Assembly (NCBI RefSeq): GCF_000165395.2
Contig: NC_067396.1
Location: forward strand, 806,001-870,000
Direction: 5' to 3'
DNA length: 64,000 bases
Origin: Babesia bovis T2Bo
Taxonomy: Eukaryota; Apicomplexa; Aconoidasida; Piroplasmida; Babesiidae
Of this stretch, positions 21,380 through 33,742 are shown in pieces. The notes under the pieces were generated by a model. That model saw only the letters and a list, made by a program, of their open reading frames with translations, was not told the origin of the DNA and ran no database searches. Numbering within the stretch: position 1 is the first letter of the stretch; each line of letters starts with the position of its first letter. Made by a program: the position numbers and the translations under genes.

Positions 21380-22026
21380 TGGCAACGTAGTGGCGCCTTC
21401 GGCGCAACAGTGCTATAATGTGGTAGTTAGTATCGGGGGTAGTAATGTGGAGCAGTCTAGTGGTAGAGTTAGAGCACCAATGATACTCATAAGGTATACA
21501 TAGAGTTATAGTGGCAATGTTAGTAAAGGTTTAGTACTGGTTTTATTAAAATTTTGGGTCGTACGTTCAGTGCAAGCTTAGTAGGATTTTGGTAGAGGTT
21601 TGGCATTAGATGTGATAAATGTTTCATAGAACCTTAGTGGCACTTTTGGCAAATGTTTCACAGAAGTTTAGTAGCACTTTTGCTGAAAGTTTAGTATAAC
21701 TTTGGCAAAAGTTTCACAGAAGTTTAGTAGCACTTTTGGTGAATGTTTAGTATAACTTTGGTAAAAGTTTCACAAAAGTTTAGTAATAATTTTGGTGAAA
21801 GTTTGGTATAAAAGTAGTGGCAGTTTTGGCAAAAGTTTCACAGAAGTTTAGTAGCACTTTTGCTGAAAGTTTAGTATAACTTTGGCAAAAGTTTCACGAA
21901 AGTTTAGTAATAGTTTTGGTGAATGTTTAGTATAAAAGTAGTAGTTGTTGGGGGTGGTATATGGATGAGATTACAGAGTGTGTTGCTTGGATTTTCGTAG
22001 CAATGTTGGTAAAGGACTCATAGAGT
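21380..22026 (+). repeat. 3' flank block and 33-bp-type repeats
   Basis: Hairpin at about 21391, conserved block, then repeat units. No gene is seen. Confidence 0.65.
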
Positions 22027-22311
22027 TTTGGTGCAGTGATCAACGGAGATAGTACCACTCCCCTCGGTAATCTCCTCACCCAGGTCGGCAAGCTCCAATA
22101 CGACATACGGCTCCCCTGGATCTTTGTCCTCACGATAGCCTGGCTAGTAGCGGTGTTCTACCTAGCCTTTGGTGCCATATGGCCACTGGATTGGACACAT
22201 ATGAGGTCGCATTGGTTACGGGGTGGAGAACACCAGTGGCAATGTATGTGGTATAAGGTGATGACGGGACGCAAAGGAATGGAACTGGTGGAGTATTTTG
22301 GTAGAAGGTAG
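22027..22311 (+). pseudogene. ves1 C-terminal fragment 6 (alpha-type tail), joined to spacer 1
   Basis: GNLLTQVGKLQYDIRLPWIF, the span and an alpha tail. The hairpin and conserved 3' block that follow other fragments are missing. The sequence passes within about 20 bp into the spacer module, so this is a junction point, as at 46805 and 62038. Confidence 0.72.
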
Positions 22312-22544
22312 TCTAGAAAGAGTGTTACAGATTGTAAATAAATACAGTAAAAAGTCATGCAATACACCAAGTAGCCAACACGCGTTACCTAGCATTACAG
22401 ACAACTAGTCATAATAGTAGTAGTCATTCACCACTATCTTAGTGATAAGAGTAGCAATTTTATGAGGCATACAAGTTACACGTCTTCACATAGTTACTGC
22501 CAATGCATAGTTGTATGTGCAGTAAAACATTGGTACTACTTTTA

Positions 22545-22940
22545 ATAGTGATTTCTTTAAGGATTTGATAGTGATTTCTTGAAGGATTGATAGTGGTTTC
22601 TTGAAGGATTGATAGTGGTTTCTTAAGGGATTGATAGTGATTTCTTTAGGGATTGATAGTGATTTCTTTAGGGATTGATATGGTTTTCTTTAGGGTTTGA
22701 TAGGGTTTTCTTAAGGGATTTGATAGGGTTTTCTTAAAGGGATTGATAGTGATTTCTTTAGGGATGGATAGTGATTTTTTTAGGGATTGATATTGATTTC
22801 TTTAAGGTTTGATATGGTTTTCATGAAGGGATTGATATGGTTTTCTTTAGGGTTTGATAGTGGTTTCTTGAAGGTTTAATAGTGGTTTTCTTAAAGGTTT
22901 AATAGTGGTTTTCTTAAAGGTTTGATTATCTTTAATAGTA
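22545..22940. repeat. Minisatellite of about 22 bp (GATAGTGATTTCTTTAGGGA type)
   Basis: Tandem variants of GATAGTGATTTCTTTAGGGA and GATAGTGGTTTCTTGAAGG. Equivalent arrays are at 47035-47590 and 62265-62820, with different copy numbers. Confidence 0.8.
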
Positions 22941-23650
22941 CTTTTTATTGAATGTTTGAAGGTGTTCGGTGATGTGGGTATATTATGCCGCTGACAGCTG
23001 ATCCATCTTTGTAAGATTTTTTCTGAGGCATATATCACCCTAGTGGCATTTGATGTAACACGTAGTGTCTATACAGTGACTAAAGCTGTCCACTACATGA
23101 GGCTACACCATGAAGCCCAGATGGTAGCTGTATGCATGGAACTAGAGAGTCACTAGCCTACACAGTTGTAACAACGTAGAGGATGGCGATGTAGACTAGT
23201 GAAGTACCAATGTTACAGAAATACTCTATATGCGACCAATATATCTCCCCACTGAATGCCGCATAAAACTGCGTCGATAACACTGTTAAGATTCCACAGG
23301 TAATGTGCACACTATCAACACTTGAAAAACACCGACTTCTCCACAAAACCTCTGCTGCAACTACTGTCAAACTATGGTACAAAACATTTAGCCACAATAA
23401 GGCTAATCTTTCATGGAATATTTAATAAACATACTGCATTACTCCAAATAATTACACGAGAAAACTCATTTACAGCAAATTACATAAACCCAAAATATAC
23501 TTCACAAAACCACTGTTTGAAATCACTAGCCTGAAGAGAACCCCGAACACCTTCAAACATTCAATAAAAAGTATCAACAAACCCTAACCGGACTTTTTGG
23601 AAAACCTTATCAAAAGTAGTACCAAAGTTTTACTGAAAATGGAACTAAAG
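22941..23650. other. Non-repetitive core of the spacer module
   Basis: About 700 bp, almost identical at 47590-48300 and 62823-63535. It has short open frames only. The longest on the minus strand (23397-23158) would encode 79 residues with a hydrophobic C-terminus (SLVYIAILYVVTTV). All three copies give the same peptide, but the DNA is identical too, so this is not evidence of selection. I recognise no family. It could be a small gene, a non-coding RNA or simply duplicated spacer. Confidence 0.4.
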
Positions 23651-23654
23651 AATT

Positions 23655-24500
23655 ACACTACCAATGTGTAAACGTCACTAGAGCCAGGTCACAGCATTGA
23701 CTACCAATGTGTAAACGCTGAACTACCAATGTGTAAACGTCACTAGAGCCAGGTCACAGCATTGACTACCAATGTGTAAACGTCACTAGAGCCAGGTCAC
23801 AGCATTGACTACCAATGTGTAAACGTCACTAGAGCCAGGTCACAGCATTGACTACCAATGTGTAAACGTCGCTAGAGCCAGGTCACAGCATTGACTACCA
23901 ATGTGTAAACGTCACTAGAGCCAGGTCACAGCATTGACTACCAATGTGTAAACGCTGAACTACCTATGTGTAAACGTCACTAGAGCCAGGTCACAGCATT
24001 GACTACCAATGTGTAAACGCTGAACTACCTATGTGTAAACGTCACTAGAGCCAGGTCACAGCATTGATTAACTATGTGTAAACGCTGAACTACCAATGTG
24101 TAAACGTCACTAGAGCCAGGTCACAGCATTGACTACCAATGTGTAAACGTCACTAGAGCCAGGTCACAGCATTGACTACCAATGTGTAAACGTCACTAGA
24201 GCCAGGTCACAGCATTGACTACCTATGTGTAAACGCTGAACTACCTATGTGTAAACGTCACTAGAGCCAGGTCACAGCATTGGCAACTATGTGTAAACAT
24301 CACTAGAGCCAGGTCACAGCATTGGCAACTATGTGTAAACATCACTAGAGCCAGGTCACAGCATTGACTACCAATGTGTAAACGTCACTAGAGCCAGGTC
24401 ACAGCATTGGCAACTATGTGTAAACATCACTAGAGCCAGGTCACAGCATTGACTACCAATGTGTAAACGTCACTAGAGCCAGGTGACAGCATTGACTAAC
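23655..24500. repeat. Two-module minisatellite (ACTACCAATGTGTAAACG and TCACTAGAGCCAGG types)
   Basis: Module 1 is 18 bp (ACTACCAATGTGTAAACG). It is followed either by CTGA, or by module 2 of 25 bp (TCACTAGAGCCAGGTCACAG plus CATTG). The order of long and short units differs between the three spacer copies (48310-49085; 63540 to the window end), so array structure varies while the unit stays uniform. Confidence 0.85.
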
Positions 24501-24613
24501 TATGTTTCCTTTAGCCTACCCCGAATAGCCCCTACATTTCTACCAAAGTTTTGTCAACATTGGCACCAAACTTTTATGAACTTTTCATGTAACCTTGTAC
24601 TACTATATACAAA

Positions 24614-24845
24614 AACGTTAGCCAGTTTTACTTGTACCTACTGTTGAAAACCCACCCAAGGGATAGCCAGTTTTACGTGTACCTACTGTTGAAAACCCAC
24701 CCAAAGGATAGCCAGGTTTACGTGTACCTGCTGTTGAAAACCCACCCAAGGGATAGCCAGTTTTACGTGTACCTGCTGTTGAAAACCCACCCAAGGGATA
24801 GCCAGTTTTACGTGTACCTACTGTTGAAAACCCGCTAAAAAGTTA
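24614..24845. repeat. 45-bp minisatellite, five units
   Basis: Units contain TAGCCAGTTTTACGTGTACC and GTTGAAAACCCACCCAA. Because 45 is a multiple of 3, an open frame of 68 codons appears with a repeated 15-residue peptide. I take this as a by-product. The second spacer copy has four units (49205-49385). Confidence 0.8.
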
Positions 24846-24954
24846 GCCAACCTTCTCATGAATCACCACTAGAATATAGTAGAGGTATCACTAGGCTTTT
24901 TCTAATGTGATTACTTGAATATTCCTCAGATGCCACTAGAATTCTACAATACCG

Positions 24955-25315
24955 TCTAACCCTATGTATACCTAGTATCACTATTGTCTAACCCTATGTA
25001 TACCTAGTATCACTATTGTCTAACCCTATGTATACCTAGTATCACTATTGTCTAACCCTGTGTATACCTAGTATCACTACCGGTAACCCTGTGTATACCT
25101 AGTATCACTACCGGTAACCCTGTGTATACCTAGTATCACTACCGGTAACCCTGTGTATACCTAGTATCACTATTGTCTAACCCTATGTATACCTAGTATC
25201 ACTGCTGGTAACCCTGTGTATACCTAGTATCACTACTTCTAACCCTGTGTATACCTAGTATCACTACCGGTAACCCTATGTATACCTAGTATCACTATTG
25301 TCTAACCCTATGAAA
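24955..25315. repeat. Minisatellite of about 32 bp (AACCCTRTGTATACCTAG type)
   Basis: About 11 units built on TAACCCTATGTATACCTAGT with ATCACTATTG or ATCACTACCG. Fewer units are at 49495-49675. The TAACCCT start recalls telomere repeats, but the rest of the unit is not telomeric. Confidence 0.8.
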
Positions 25316-25329
25316 TCACTCTGTAATCA

Positions 25330-28300
25330 TATCTATTTAATACCCCTAACAACTACTACTTTTATACTAAACTTTTACCAAAACTGCCACTACATTTCTG
25401 TGAAACTTTTACCAAAACTGCTACTACTTTTCTATGAAACCTTTACTAAAATGCCACTACTTTTCTATGAAACCCTTACTGAAACTACCACTACTTTTCT
25501 ATGAAACCTTTACCAAAAGTGCTACTACTTTTCTGTGAAACCTTTGCCAAAAACGCTACTACTTTTCTGTGAAACCCCTGCCAAAATGCTACTACTTTTT
25601 TACTAAACATTCAGCAAAAGTGCTACTACATTTCTATGAAACCTTTACCAAAACGCCACTACATTTCTATGAAACTTTTACCAAAATGCCACTACATTTC
25701 TATCAAACCCTTGCCAAATACGCTACTACTTTTCTGTGAAACCCCTGCCAAAAGTGCTACTATTTTTTTGTGAAACCCCTGCCAAAACGCTACTACTTTT
25801 CTGTGAAACCCCTGCCAAAAATGCCACTACTTTTCTATCAAACTTTTACCAAAAGTGCCACTACTTTTCTCTGAAACCCCTGCCAAAACCGCTACTACTT
25901 TTCTATGAAACTTTTACCAAAACTGCTAGTACTTTTCTACTAAAATTTTGCTACTACTTTTCTGTTAAACCCCTGCCAAAAACGCTACTACATTTCTGTG
26001 AAACCCCTGCCAAAAACGCTACTACTTTTCTATGAAACCCCTGCCAAAACCGCTACCACTTTTCTGTGAAACCCCTGCCAAAAACGCTACTACTTTTCTA
26101 TCAAACTTTTACCAAAAGTGCCACTACTTTTCTCTGAAACCCTTACCAAAACGCTACTACTTTTCTATGAAACTTTTACCAAAACTGCTAGTACTTTTCT
26201 ACTAAAATTTTGCTACTACTTTTCTGTGAAACCGCTGCCAAAATGCCACTACTTTTCTATGAAACCTTTACCAAAATGCCACTACATTTCTATGAAACCC
26301 CTGCCAAAATGCCACTACTTTTCTACTAAAATTTTGCTACTACTTTTCTGTGAAACCTTTACCAAAACTGCTACCACTTTTCTATGAAACCTTTACTAAA
26401 ATGCCACTACTTTTCTATGAAACCTTTACCAAAACTGCTACCACTTTTCTATGAAACCCTTACTGAAACTACCACTACTTTTCTATGAAACCCTTACCAA
26501 AACTGCTACCACTTTTTTATGAAACCTTTACCAAAATGCCACTACATTTCTATGAAACCCTTACCGAAACTGCTAGTACTTTTCTATGAAACCTTTACCA
26601 AAACGCCACTACATTTCTGTGAAACCTTTACCAAAACTGCTACTACTTTTCTATGAAACCTTTACCAAAACTGCTACCACTTTTCTATGAAACCCTTACT
26701 GAAACTACCACTACTTTTCTATGAAACCCTTACCAAAACTGCTACCACTTTTCTATGAAACCTTTACCAAAATGCCACTACATTTCTATGAAACCCTTAC
26801 CGAAACTGCTACCACTTTTCTGTGAAACCTTTGCCAAAAACGCTACTACATTTCTATGAAACCTCTGCCAGAATGCCACTACTTTTCTATGAAACCCTTG
26901 CCAAAACTGCTACTACTTTTCTGTGAAACCTTTACTAGCATTGCTACTACTTTTCTGTGAAACCTTTACCAAAATGCTACTACTTTTCTATGAAACCCTT
27001 TACTGAAACTGCCACTACTTTTCTATGAAACTTTTACCAAAATGCTACTACTTTTCTCTGAAACCTCTACCAAAAGTGCTACTACTTTTCTCTGAAACCC
27101 TCTGCCAAAACTGGCACTACTCTTCTGTGAAACCCTTGCCAAAAGTGCTACTACTCTTCTGTGAAACCCCTGCCAAAAACGCTACTACTTTTCTGTGAAA
27201 CTTTTACCAAAATGCTACTACTTTTCTATGAAACCTTTAGCAAAAACGCTACTACTTTTCTATGAAACCTTTAGCAAAAACGCTACTACTTTTCTATGAA
27301 ACTTTTACCAAAATGCCACTACTTTTCTGTGAATGCTTTACCAAATACGCTACTACTTTTCCGTGAACCCTCTGCCAAAACTGCTACTACTTTTCTCTGA
27401 AACCTCTGCCAAAAATACTACTACTTTTCTCTGAAACTTTTACCAAAATGCTACTACTTTTCTCTGAAACCTCTACCAAAAGTGCTACTACTTTTCTCTG
27501 AAACCCTCTGCCAAAACTGGCACTACTCTTCTGTGAAACCTCTACCAAAAGTGCTACTACTTTTCTGTGAACCCTCTGCCAAAAACGCTACTACCTTTCT
27601 GTGAAACCCCTGCCAAAAACGCTAGTACTTTTCTGTGAACCCTCTGCCAAAAACGCTACTACTTTTCTGTGAAACCCCTGCCAAAAACGCTACTACTTTT
27701 CTGTGAAACTTTTACCAAAATGCCACTACTTTTCTGTGAAACTCTTGCCAAAATGCCACTACTTTTCTATGAAACCTTTACCAAAATGCCACTACTTTTC
27801 TGTGAAACCCCTGCCAAAAGTGCTACTACTCTTCTGTGAAACCCCTGCCAAAAACGCTACTACTTTTCTGTGAAACTTTTACCAAAATGCTACTACTTTT
27901 CTATGAAACCTTTAGCAAAAACGCTACTACTTTTCTATGAAACCTTTAGCAAAAACGCTACTACTTTTCTATGAAACTTTTACCAAAATGCCACTACTTT
28001 TCTGTGAATGCTTTACCAAATACGCTACTACTTTTCCGTGAACCCTCTGCCAAAACTGCTACTACTTTTCTCTGAAACCTCTGCCAAAAATACTACTACT
28101 TTTCTCTGAAACTTTTACCAAAATGCTACTACTTTTCTCTGAAACCTCTACCAAAAGTGCTACTACTTTTCTCTGAAACCCTCTGCCAAAACTGGCACTA
28201 CTCTTCTGTGAAACCTCTACCAAAAGTGCTACTACTTTTCTGTGAACCCTCTGCCAAAAACGCTACTACCTTTCTGTGAAACCCCTGCCAAAAACGCTAG

Positions 28301-31300
28301 TACTTTTCTGTGAACCCTCTGCCAAAAACGCTACTACTTTTCTGTGAAACCCCTGCCAAAAACGCTACTACTTTTCTGTGAAACTTTTACCAAAATGCCA
28401 CTACTTTTCTGTGAAACTCTTGCCAAAATGCCACTACTTTTCTATGAAACCTTTACCAAAATGCCACTACTTTTCTGTGAAACCCCTGCCAAAAACGCTA
28501 CTACTTTTCTCTGAAACTTTTACCAAAATGCCACTACTTTTCTGTGAATGCTTTACCAAATACGCTAGTACTTTTCTCTGAAACCTTTAGCAAAAACGCT
28601 AGTACTTTTCTCTGAAACCTTTAGCAAAAACGCTAGTACTTTTCTATGAAACTTTTACCAAAATGCCACTACTTTTCTGTGAAACCCCTGCCAAAATGCC
28701 ACTACTTTTCTGTGAAACCCCTGCCAAAAGTGCCACTACTTTTCTGTGAAACCTCTGCCAAAAATACTACTACTTTTCTCTGAAACTTTTACCAAAATGC
28801 TACTATTTTTTTGTGAAACCCCTGCCAAAACGCTACTACTTTTCTGTGAAACCCCTGCCAAAAATGCCACTACTTTTCTATGAAACCTTTACTAGCATTG
28901 CTACTACTTTTCTGTGAAACCTCTGCCAAAATGCCACTACTTTTCTATGAAACCCCTGCCAAAACCGCTACTACTTTTCTATGAAACTTTTACCAAAACT
29001 GCTAGTACTTTTCTACTAAAATTTTGCTACTACTTTTCTGTTAAACCCCTGCCAAAAACGCTACTACATTTCTGTGAAACCCCTGCCAAAAACGCTACTA
29101 CTTTTCTATGAAACCCCTGCCAAAACCGCTACCACTTTTCTGTGAAACCCCTGCCAAAAACGCTACTACTTTTCTATCAAACTTTTACCAAAAGTGCCAC
29201 TACTTTTCTCTGAAACCCTTACCAAAACGCTACTACTTTTCTATGAAACTTTTACCAAAACTGCTAGTACTTTTCTACTAAAATTTTGCTACTACTTTTC
29301 TGTGAAACCGCTGCCAAAATGCCACTACTTTTCTATGAAACCTTTACCAAAATGCCACTACATTTCTATGAAACCCCTGCCAAAATGCCACTACTTTTCT
29401 ACTAAAATTTTGCTACTACTTTTCTGTGAAACCTTTACCAAAACTGCTACCACTTTTCTATGAAACCTTTACTAAAATGCCACTACTTTTCTATGAAACC
29501 TTTACCAAAACTGCTACCACTTTTCTATGAAACCCTTACTGAAACTACCACTACTTTTCTATGAAACCCTTACCAAAACTGCTACCACTTTTTTATGAAA
29601 CCTTTACCAAAATGCCACTACATTTCTATGAAACCCTTACCGAAACTGCTAGTACTTTTCTATGAAACCTTTACCAAAACGCCACTACATTTCTGTGAAA
29701 CCTTTACCAAAACTGCTACTACTTTTCTATGAAACCTTTACCAAAACTGCTACCACTTTTCTATGAAACCCTTACTGAAACTACCACTACTTTTCTATGA
29801 AACCCTTACCAAAACTGCTACCACTTTTCTATGAAACCTTTACCAAAATGCCACTACATTTCTATGAAACCCTTACCGAAACTGCTACCACTTTTCTGTG
29901 AAACCTTTGCCAAAAACGCTACTACATTTCTATGAAACTTTTGCCAAAAACGCTACTACTTTTCTATGAAACCTTTACCAAAACTGCTACTACTTTTCTA
30001 CTAAAATTTTGCTACCACTTTTCTGTGAAACCTTTACCAAAATGCTACTACTTTTCTATGAAACCTTTAGCAAAAATGCTACTACTTTTCTCTGAAACTT
30101 TTACCAAAATGCTACTACTTTTCTCTGAAACCTCTACCAAAAGTGCTACTACTTTTCTCTGAAACCCTCTGCCAAAACTGGCACTACTCTTCTGTGAAAC
30201 CCTTGCCAAAAGTGCTACTACTCTTCTGTGAAACCCCTGCCAAAAACGCTACTACTTTTCTGTGAAACTTTTACCAAAATGCTACTACTTTTCTATGAAA
30301 CCTTTAGCAAAAACGCTACTACTTTTCTATGAAACCTTTAGCAAAAACGCTACTACTTTTCTATGAAACTTTTACCAAAATGCCACTACTTTTCTGTGAA
30401 TGCTTTACCAAATACGCTACTACTTTTCCGTGAACCCTCTGCCAAAACTGCTACTACTTTTCTCTGAAACCTCTGCCAAAATACTACTACTTTTCTATGA
30501 AACCTTTACCAAAACTGCTACCACTTTTCTATGAAACCCTTACTGAAACTACCACTACTTTTCTATGAAACCCTTACCAAAACTGCTACCACTTTTCTAT
30601 GAAACCTTTACCAAAATGCCACTACATTTCTATGAAACCCTTACCGAAACTGCTACCACTTTTCTGTGAAACCTTTGCCAAAAACGCTACTACATTTCTA
30701 TGAAACTTTTGCCAAAAACGCTACTACTTTTCTATGAAACCTTTACCAAAACTGCTACTACTTTTCTACTAAAATTTTGCTACCACTTTTCTGTGAAACC
30801 TTTACCAAAATGCTACTACTTTTCTATGAAACCTTTAGCAAAAATGCTACTACTTTTCTCTGAAACTTTTACCAAAATGCTACTACTTTTCTCTGAAACC
30901 TCTACCAAAAGTGCTACTACTTTTCTCTGAAACCCTCTGCCAAAACTGGCACTACTCTTCTGTGAAACCCTTGCCAAAAGTGCTACTACTCTTCTGTGAA
31001 ACCCCTGCCAAAAACGCTACTACTTTTCTGTGAAACTTTTACCAAAATGCTACTACTTTTCTATGAAACCTTTAGCAAAAACGCTACTACTTTTCTATGA
31101 AACCTTTAGCAAAAACGCTACTACTTTTCTATGAAACTTTTACCAAAATGCCACTACTTTTCTGTGAATGCTTTACCAAATACGCTACTACTTTTCCGTG
31201 AACCCTCTGCCAAAACTGCTACTACTTTTCTCTGAAACCTCTGCCAAAATACTACTACTTTTCTCTGAAACTTTTACCAAAATGCTACTACTTTTCTCTG

Positions 31301-33390
31301 AAACCTCTACCAAAAGTGCTACTACTTTTCTCTGAAACCCTCTGCCAAAACTGGCACTACTCTTCTGTGAAACCTCTACCAAAAGTGCTACTACTTTTCT
31401 GTGAACCCTCTGCCAAAAACGCTACTACCTTTCTGTGAAACCCCTGCCAAAAACGCTAGTACTTTTCTGTGAACCCTCTGCCAAAAACGCTACTACTTTT
31501 CTGTGAAACCCCTGCCAAAAACGCTACTACTTTTCTGTGAAACTTTTACCAAAATGCCACTACTTTTCTGTGAAACTCTTGCCAAAATGCCACTACTTTT
31601 CTATGAAACCTTTACCAAAATGCCACTACTTTTCTGTGAAACCCCTGCCAAAAGTGCTACTACTCTTCTGTGAAACCCCTGCCAAAAACGCTACTACTTT
31701 TCTATGAAACCCCTGCCAAAAACGCTACTACTTTTCTGTGAAACCCCTGCCAAAAACGCTACTACTTTTTTGTGAAACTTTTACCAAAATGGTACTACTT
31801 TTCTGTAAAACCTTTACTGAAACTACCACTACTTTTCTGTGAAACTTTTACCAAAATGGTACTACTTTTCTGTAAAACCTTTACTGAAACTACCACTACT
31901 TTTCTGTGAAACCTTTGCCAAAATGCCACTACTTTTCTCTGAAACTTTTACCAAAATGCTACTACTTTTCTGTGAAACTTTTAGCAAAAACGCTACTACA
32001 TTTCTGTGAAACCCTTACCAAAAGTGCCACTACTTTTCTATGAAACCCCTGCCAAAAACGCTACTACTTTTCTGTGAACCCTCTGCCAAAAATGCTACTA
32101 CTTTTCTATGAAACCTTTAGCAAAAACGCTACTACTTTTCTATGAAACTTTTACCAAAATGCCATTACTTTTCTGTGAATGCTTTACCAAATACGCTACT
32201 ACTTTTCCGTGAAACCTTTACCAAAACTATTACTACTCTTCTATGAAACCCTTACCAAAATGCTACTACTTTTCCGTGAAACCTTTACCAAAACTATTAC
32301 TACTCTTCTATGAAACCCTTACCAAAATGCTACTACTTTTCTGTGAATGCTTTACCAAATACGCTACTACTTTTCCGTGAACCCTCTGCCAAAAGTGCCA
32401 CTACTTTTATACTAAACATTCACCAAAACTGCTAGTACTTTTCTGTGAAACCTTTAGCAAAAACGCTACTACTTTTCTATGAAACTTTTACCAAAATGCC
32501 ATTACTTTTCTGTGAATGCTTTACCAAATACGCTACTACTTTTCCGTGAAACCTTTACCAAAACTATTACTACTCTTCTATGAAACCCTTACCAAAACGC
32601 TACTACTTTTCCGTGAAACCTTTACCAAAATGCCACTACATTTCTATGAAACCCTTACCAAAATGCTACTACTTTTCTGTGAATGCTTTACCAAATACGC
32701 TACTACTTTTCCGTGAACCCTCTGCCAAAAGTGCCACTACTTTTCTGTGAAACTTTTACCAAAGTTATACTAAACATTCAGCAAAACTGCTACTACTTTT
32801 CTCTGAAAATTTTACCAAAATGCCACTACTTTTCTATGAAACTTTTACCAAAATGCCACTACTTTTCTGTGAACCCTCTGCCAAAAACGCTACTACCTTT
32901 CTGTGAAACCCCTGCCAAAAACGCTAGTACTTTTCTATGAAACCTCTGCCAAAACTGCTACTACTTTTCTCTGAAACCTTTACTGAAACTACCACTACTT
33001 TTCTGTGAAACCTTTAGCAAAAACGCTAGTACATTTTTATGAAACCTTTGCCAAAATGCTACTACTTTTCTATGAAACTCTTGCCAAAACTGGCACTACT
33101 CTTCTGTGAAACCGCTACCAAAAGTGCTACTACTTTTCTCTGAAACCCTCTGCCAAAAACGCTTCTACCTTTCTGTGAAACTTTTACCAAAATGCTACTA
33201 CTTTTCTATGAAACCTTTAGCAAAAACGCTACTACTTTTCTATGAAACCTTTAGCAAAAACGCTACTACTTTTCTATGAAACCCCTGCCAAAAACGCTAG
33301 TACTTTTCTATGAAACCTTTAGCAAAAATGCTACTACTTTTCCGTGAACCCTCTGCCAAAACTGCTACTACTTTTATACTAAACTTTTTC
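25330..33390 (-). repeat. 8-kb array of a 33/34-bp repeat with higher-order structure
   Basis: There are on the order of 240 units with landmarks CTACTACTTTTCTRTGAAAC and CCTTTACCAAAA or CCCCTGCCAAAA. Read in the orientation of the beta genes (minus strand) it is the same repeat found in sense behind alpha genes. Long blocks recur within it: 26118-26387 equals 29194-29463 in translation (3076 apart), 29932-30162 equals 30700-30930 (768 apart), and a block near 27357 recurs near 28032. Open frames of up to 99 codons reflect the 33-bp period (11-residue peptides) and are not called as genes. Confidence 0.85.
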
Positions 33391-33742
33391 TAAGGTTACA
33401 ACTAAACATCGACAAATGTTGATGCCACATTCTCTGTAACACTATCACTACCCCTAGAGGCACTGTTGCGCCGAAGGCGCCACTAAACCCCATCAACGTC
33501 GGGTAAAACACGGAAAATTGACTCTATATGGTAACCATGTGGTCACTATGAGCTTTATCTACATTATTTCTAGTTAATGCCCCTAGGGGAACAACCACTA
33601 CTATTTTGCTCCCACCACTGCATTCACCATTACTATCAACTAATGCCGCCACTAATGGACCCGCGAACACAGCTACTGTCCCAATGATGAACATATCCAC
33701 ATTATCCCTAGTTATCGCGCCGAAGGCGCCACTACTTTGCCA
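33391..33742 (-). other. 3' flank of beta D with remnant of a possible extra exon
   Basis: On the minus strand the beta D stop is followed by a GC hairpin, then a stretch that keeps the same frame and encodes TVAVFAGPLVAALV (about 33690-33645) before a deletion relative to beta E. A second hairpin is near 33470. No independent gene is seen. Confidence 0.5.

Larger units (their letters stand above)
6790..22310 (+). repeat. Tandem duplication of about 7.8 kb containing alpha B and alpha C
   Basis: The order 3' flank, beta-tail fragment, 263-bp spacer units, promoterless alpha gene, two alpha-tail fragments occurs twice in a row. Equivalent points are 7284 and 15099 (7815 apart), 8763 and 16544 (7781 apart), and 14177 and 22036 (7859 apart). 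Many stretches are identical, for example most of 8400-8790 with 16180-16570, implying recent duplication or conversion. Other parts have diverged through replacement of variable segments. Confidence 0.75.
22312..25330. repeat. Spacer module, copy 1
   Basis: A composite non-ves segment found three times in the window (also 46806-49690 and 62039-64000), each time after the last tail fragment of an alpha group. Its order is fixed: a 200-bp leader, a 22-bp-type minisatellite, a 0.7-kb non-repetitive core, a two-part minisatellite, a 45-bp minisatellite, and a 32-bp minisatellite. Function unknown. It could be a boundary between ves cassettes or a duplicated subtelomere-like element. Confidence 0.75.

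Noticed and set aside
23655..24500. CRISPR-like array
   Set aside because: Both modules are repeated with no unique spacers, and the organism is a eukaryote by its introns and gene family.
24632..24838. Small gene with a 15-residue repeat (YVYLLLKTHPRDSQF)
   Set aside because: By-product of the 45-bp minisatellite. The second spacer copy does not preserve it.
24955..25315. Telomeric repeats
   Set aside because: Only a TAACCCT start per unit. The rest of the 32-bp unit is not telomeric and the array lies inside a spacer repeated internally.
26118..26387. Repeat proteins of 60-145 residues in the 33-bp arrays
   Set aside because: The period of 33 creates open frames by itself. There is no start context, and units of 34 bp keep shifting the frame.
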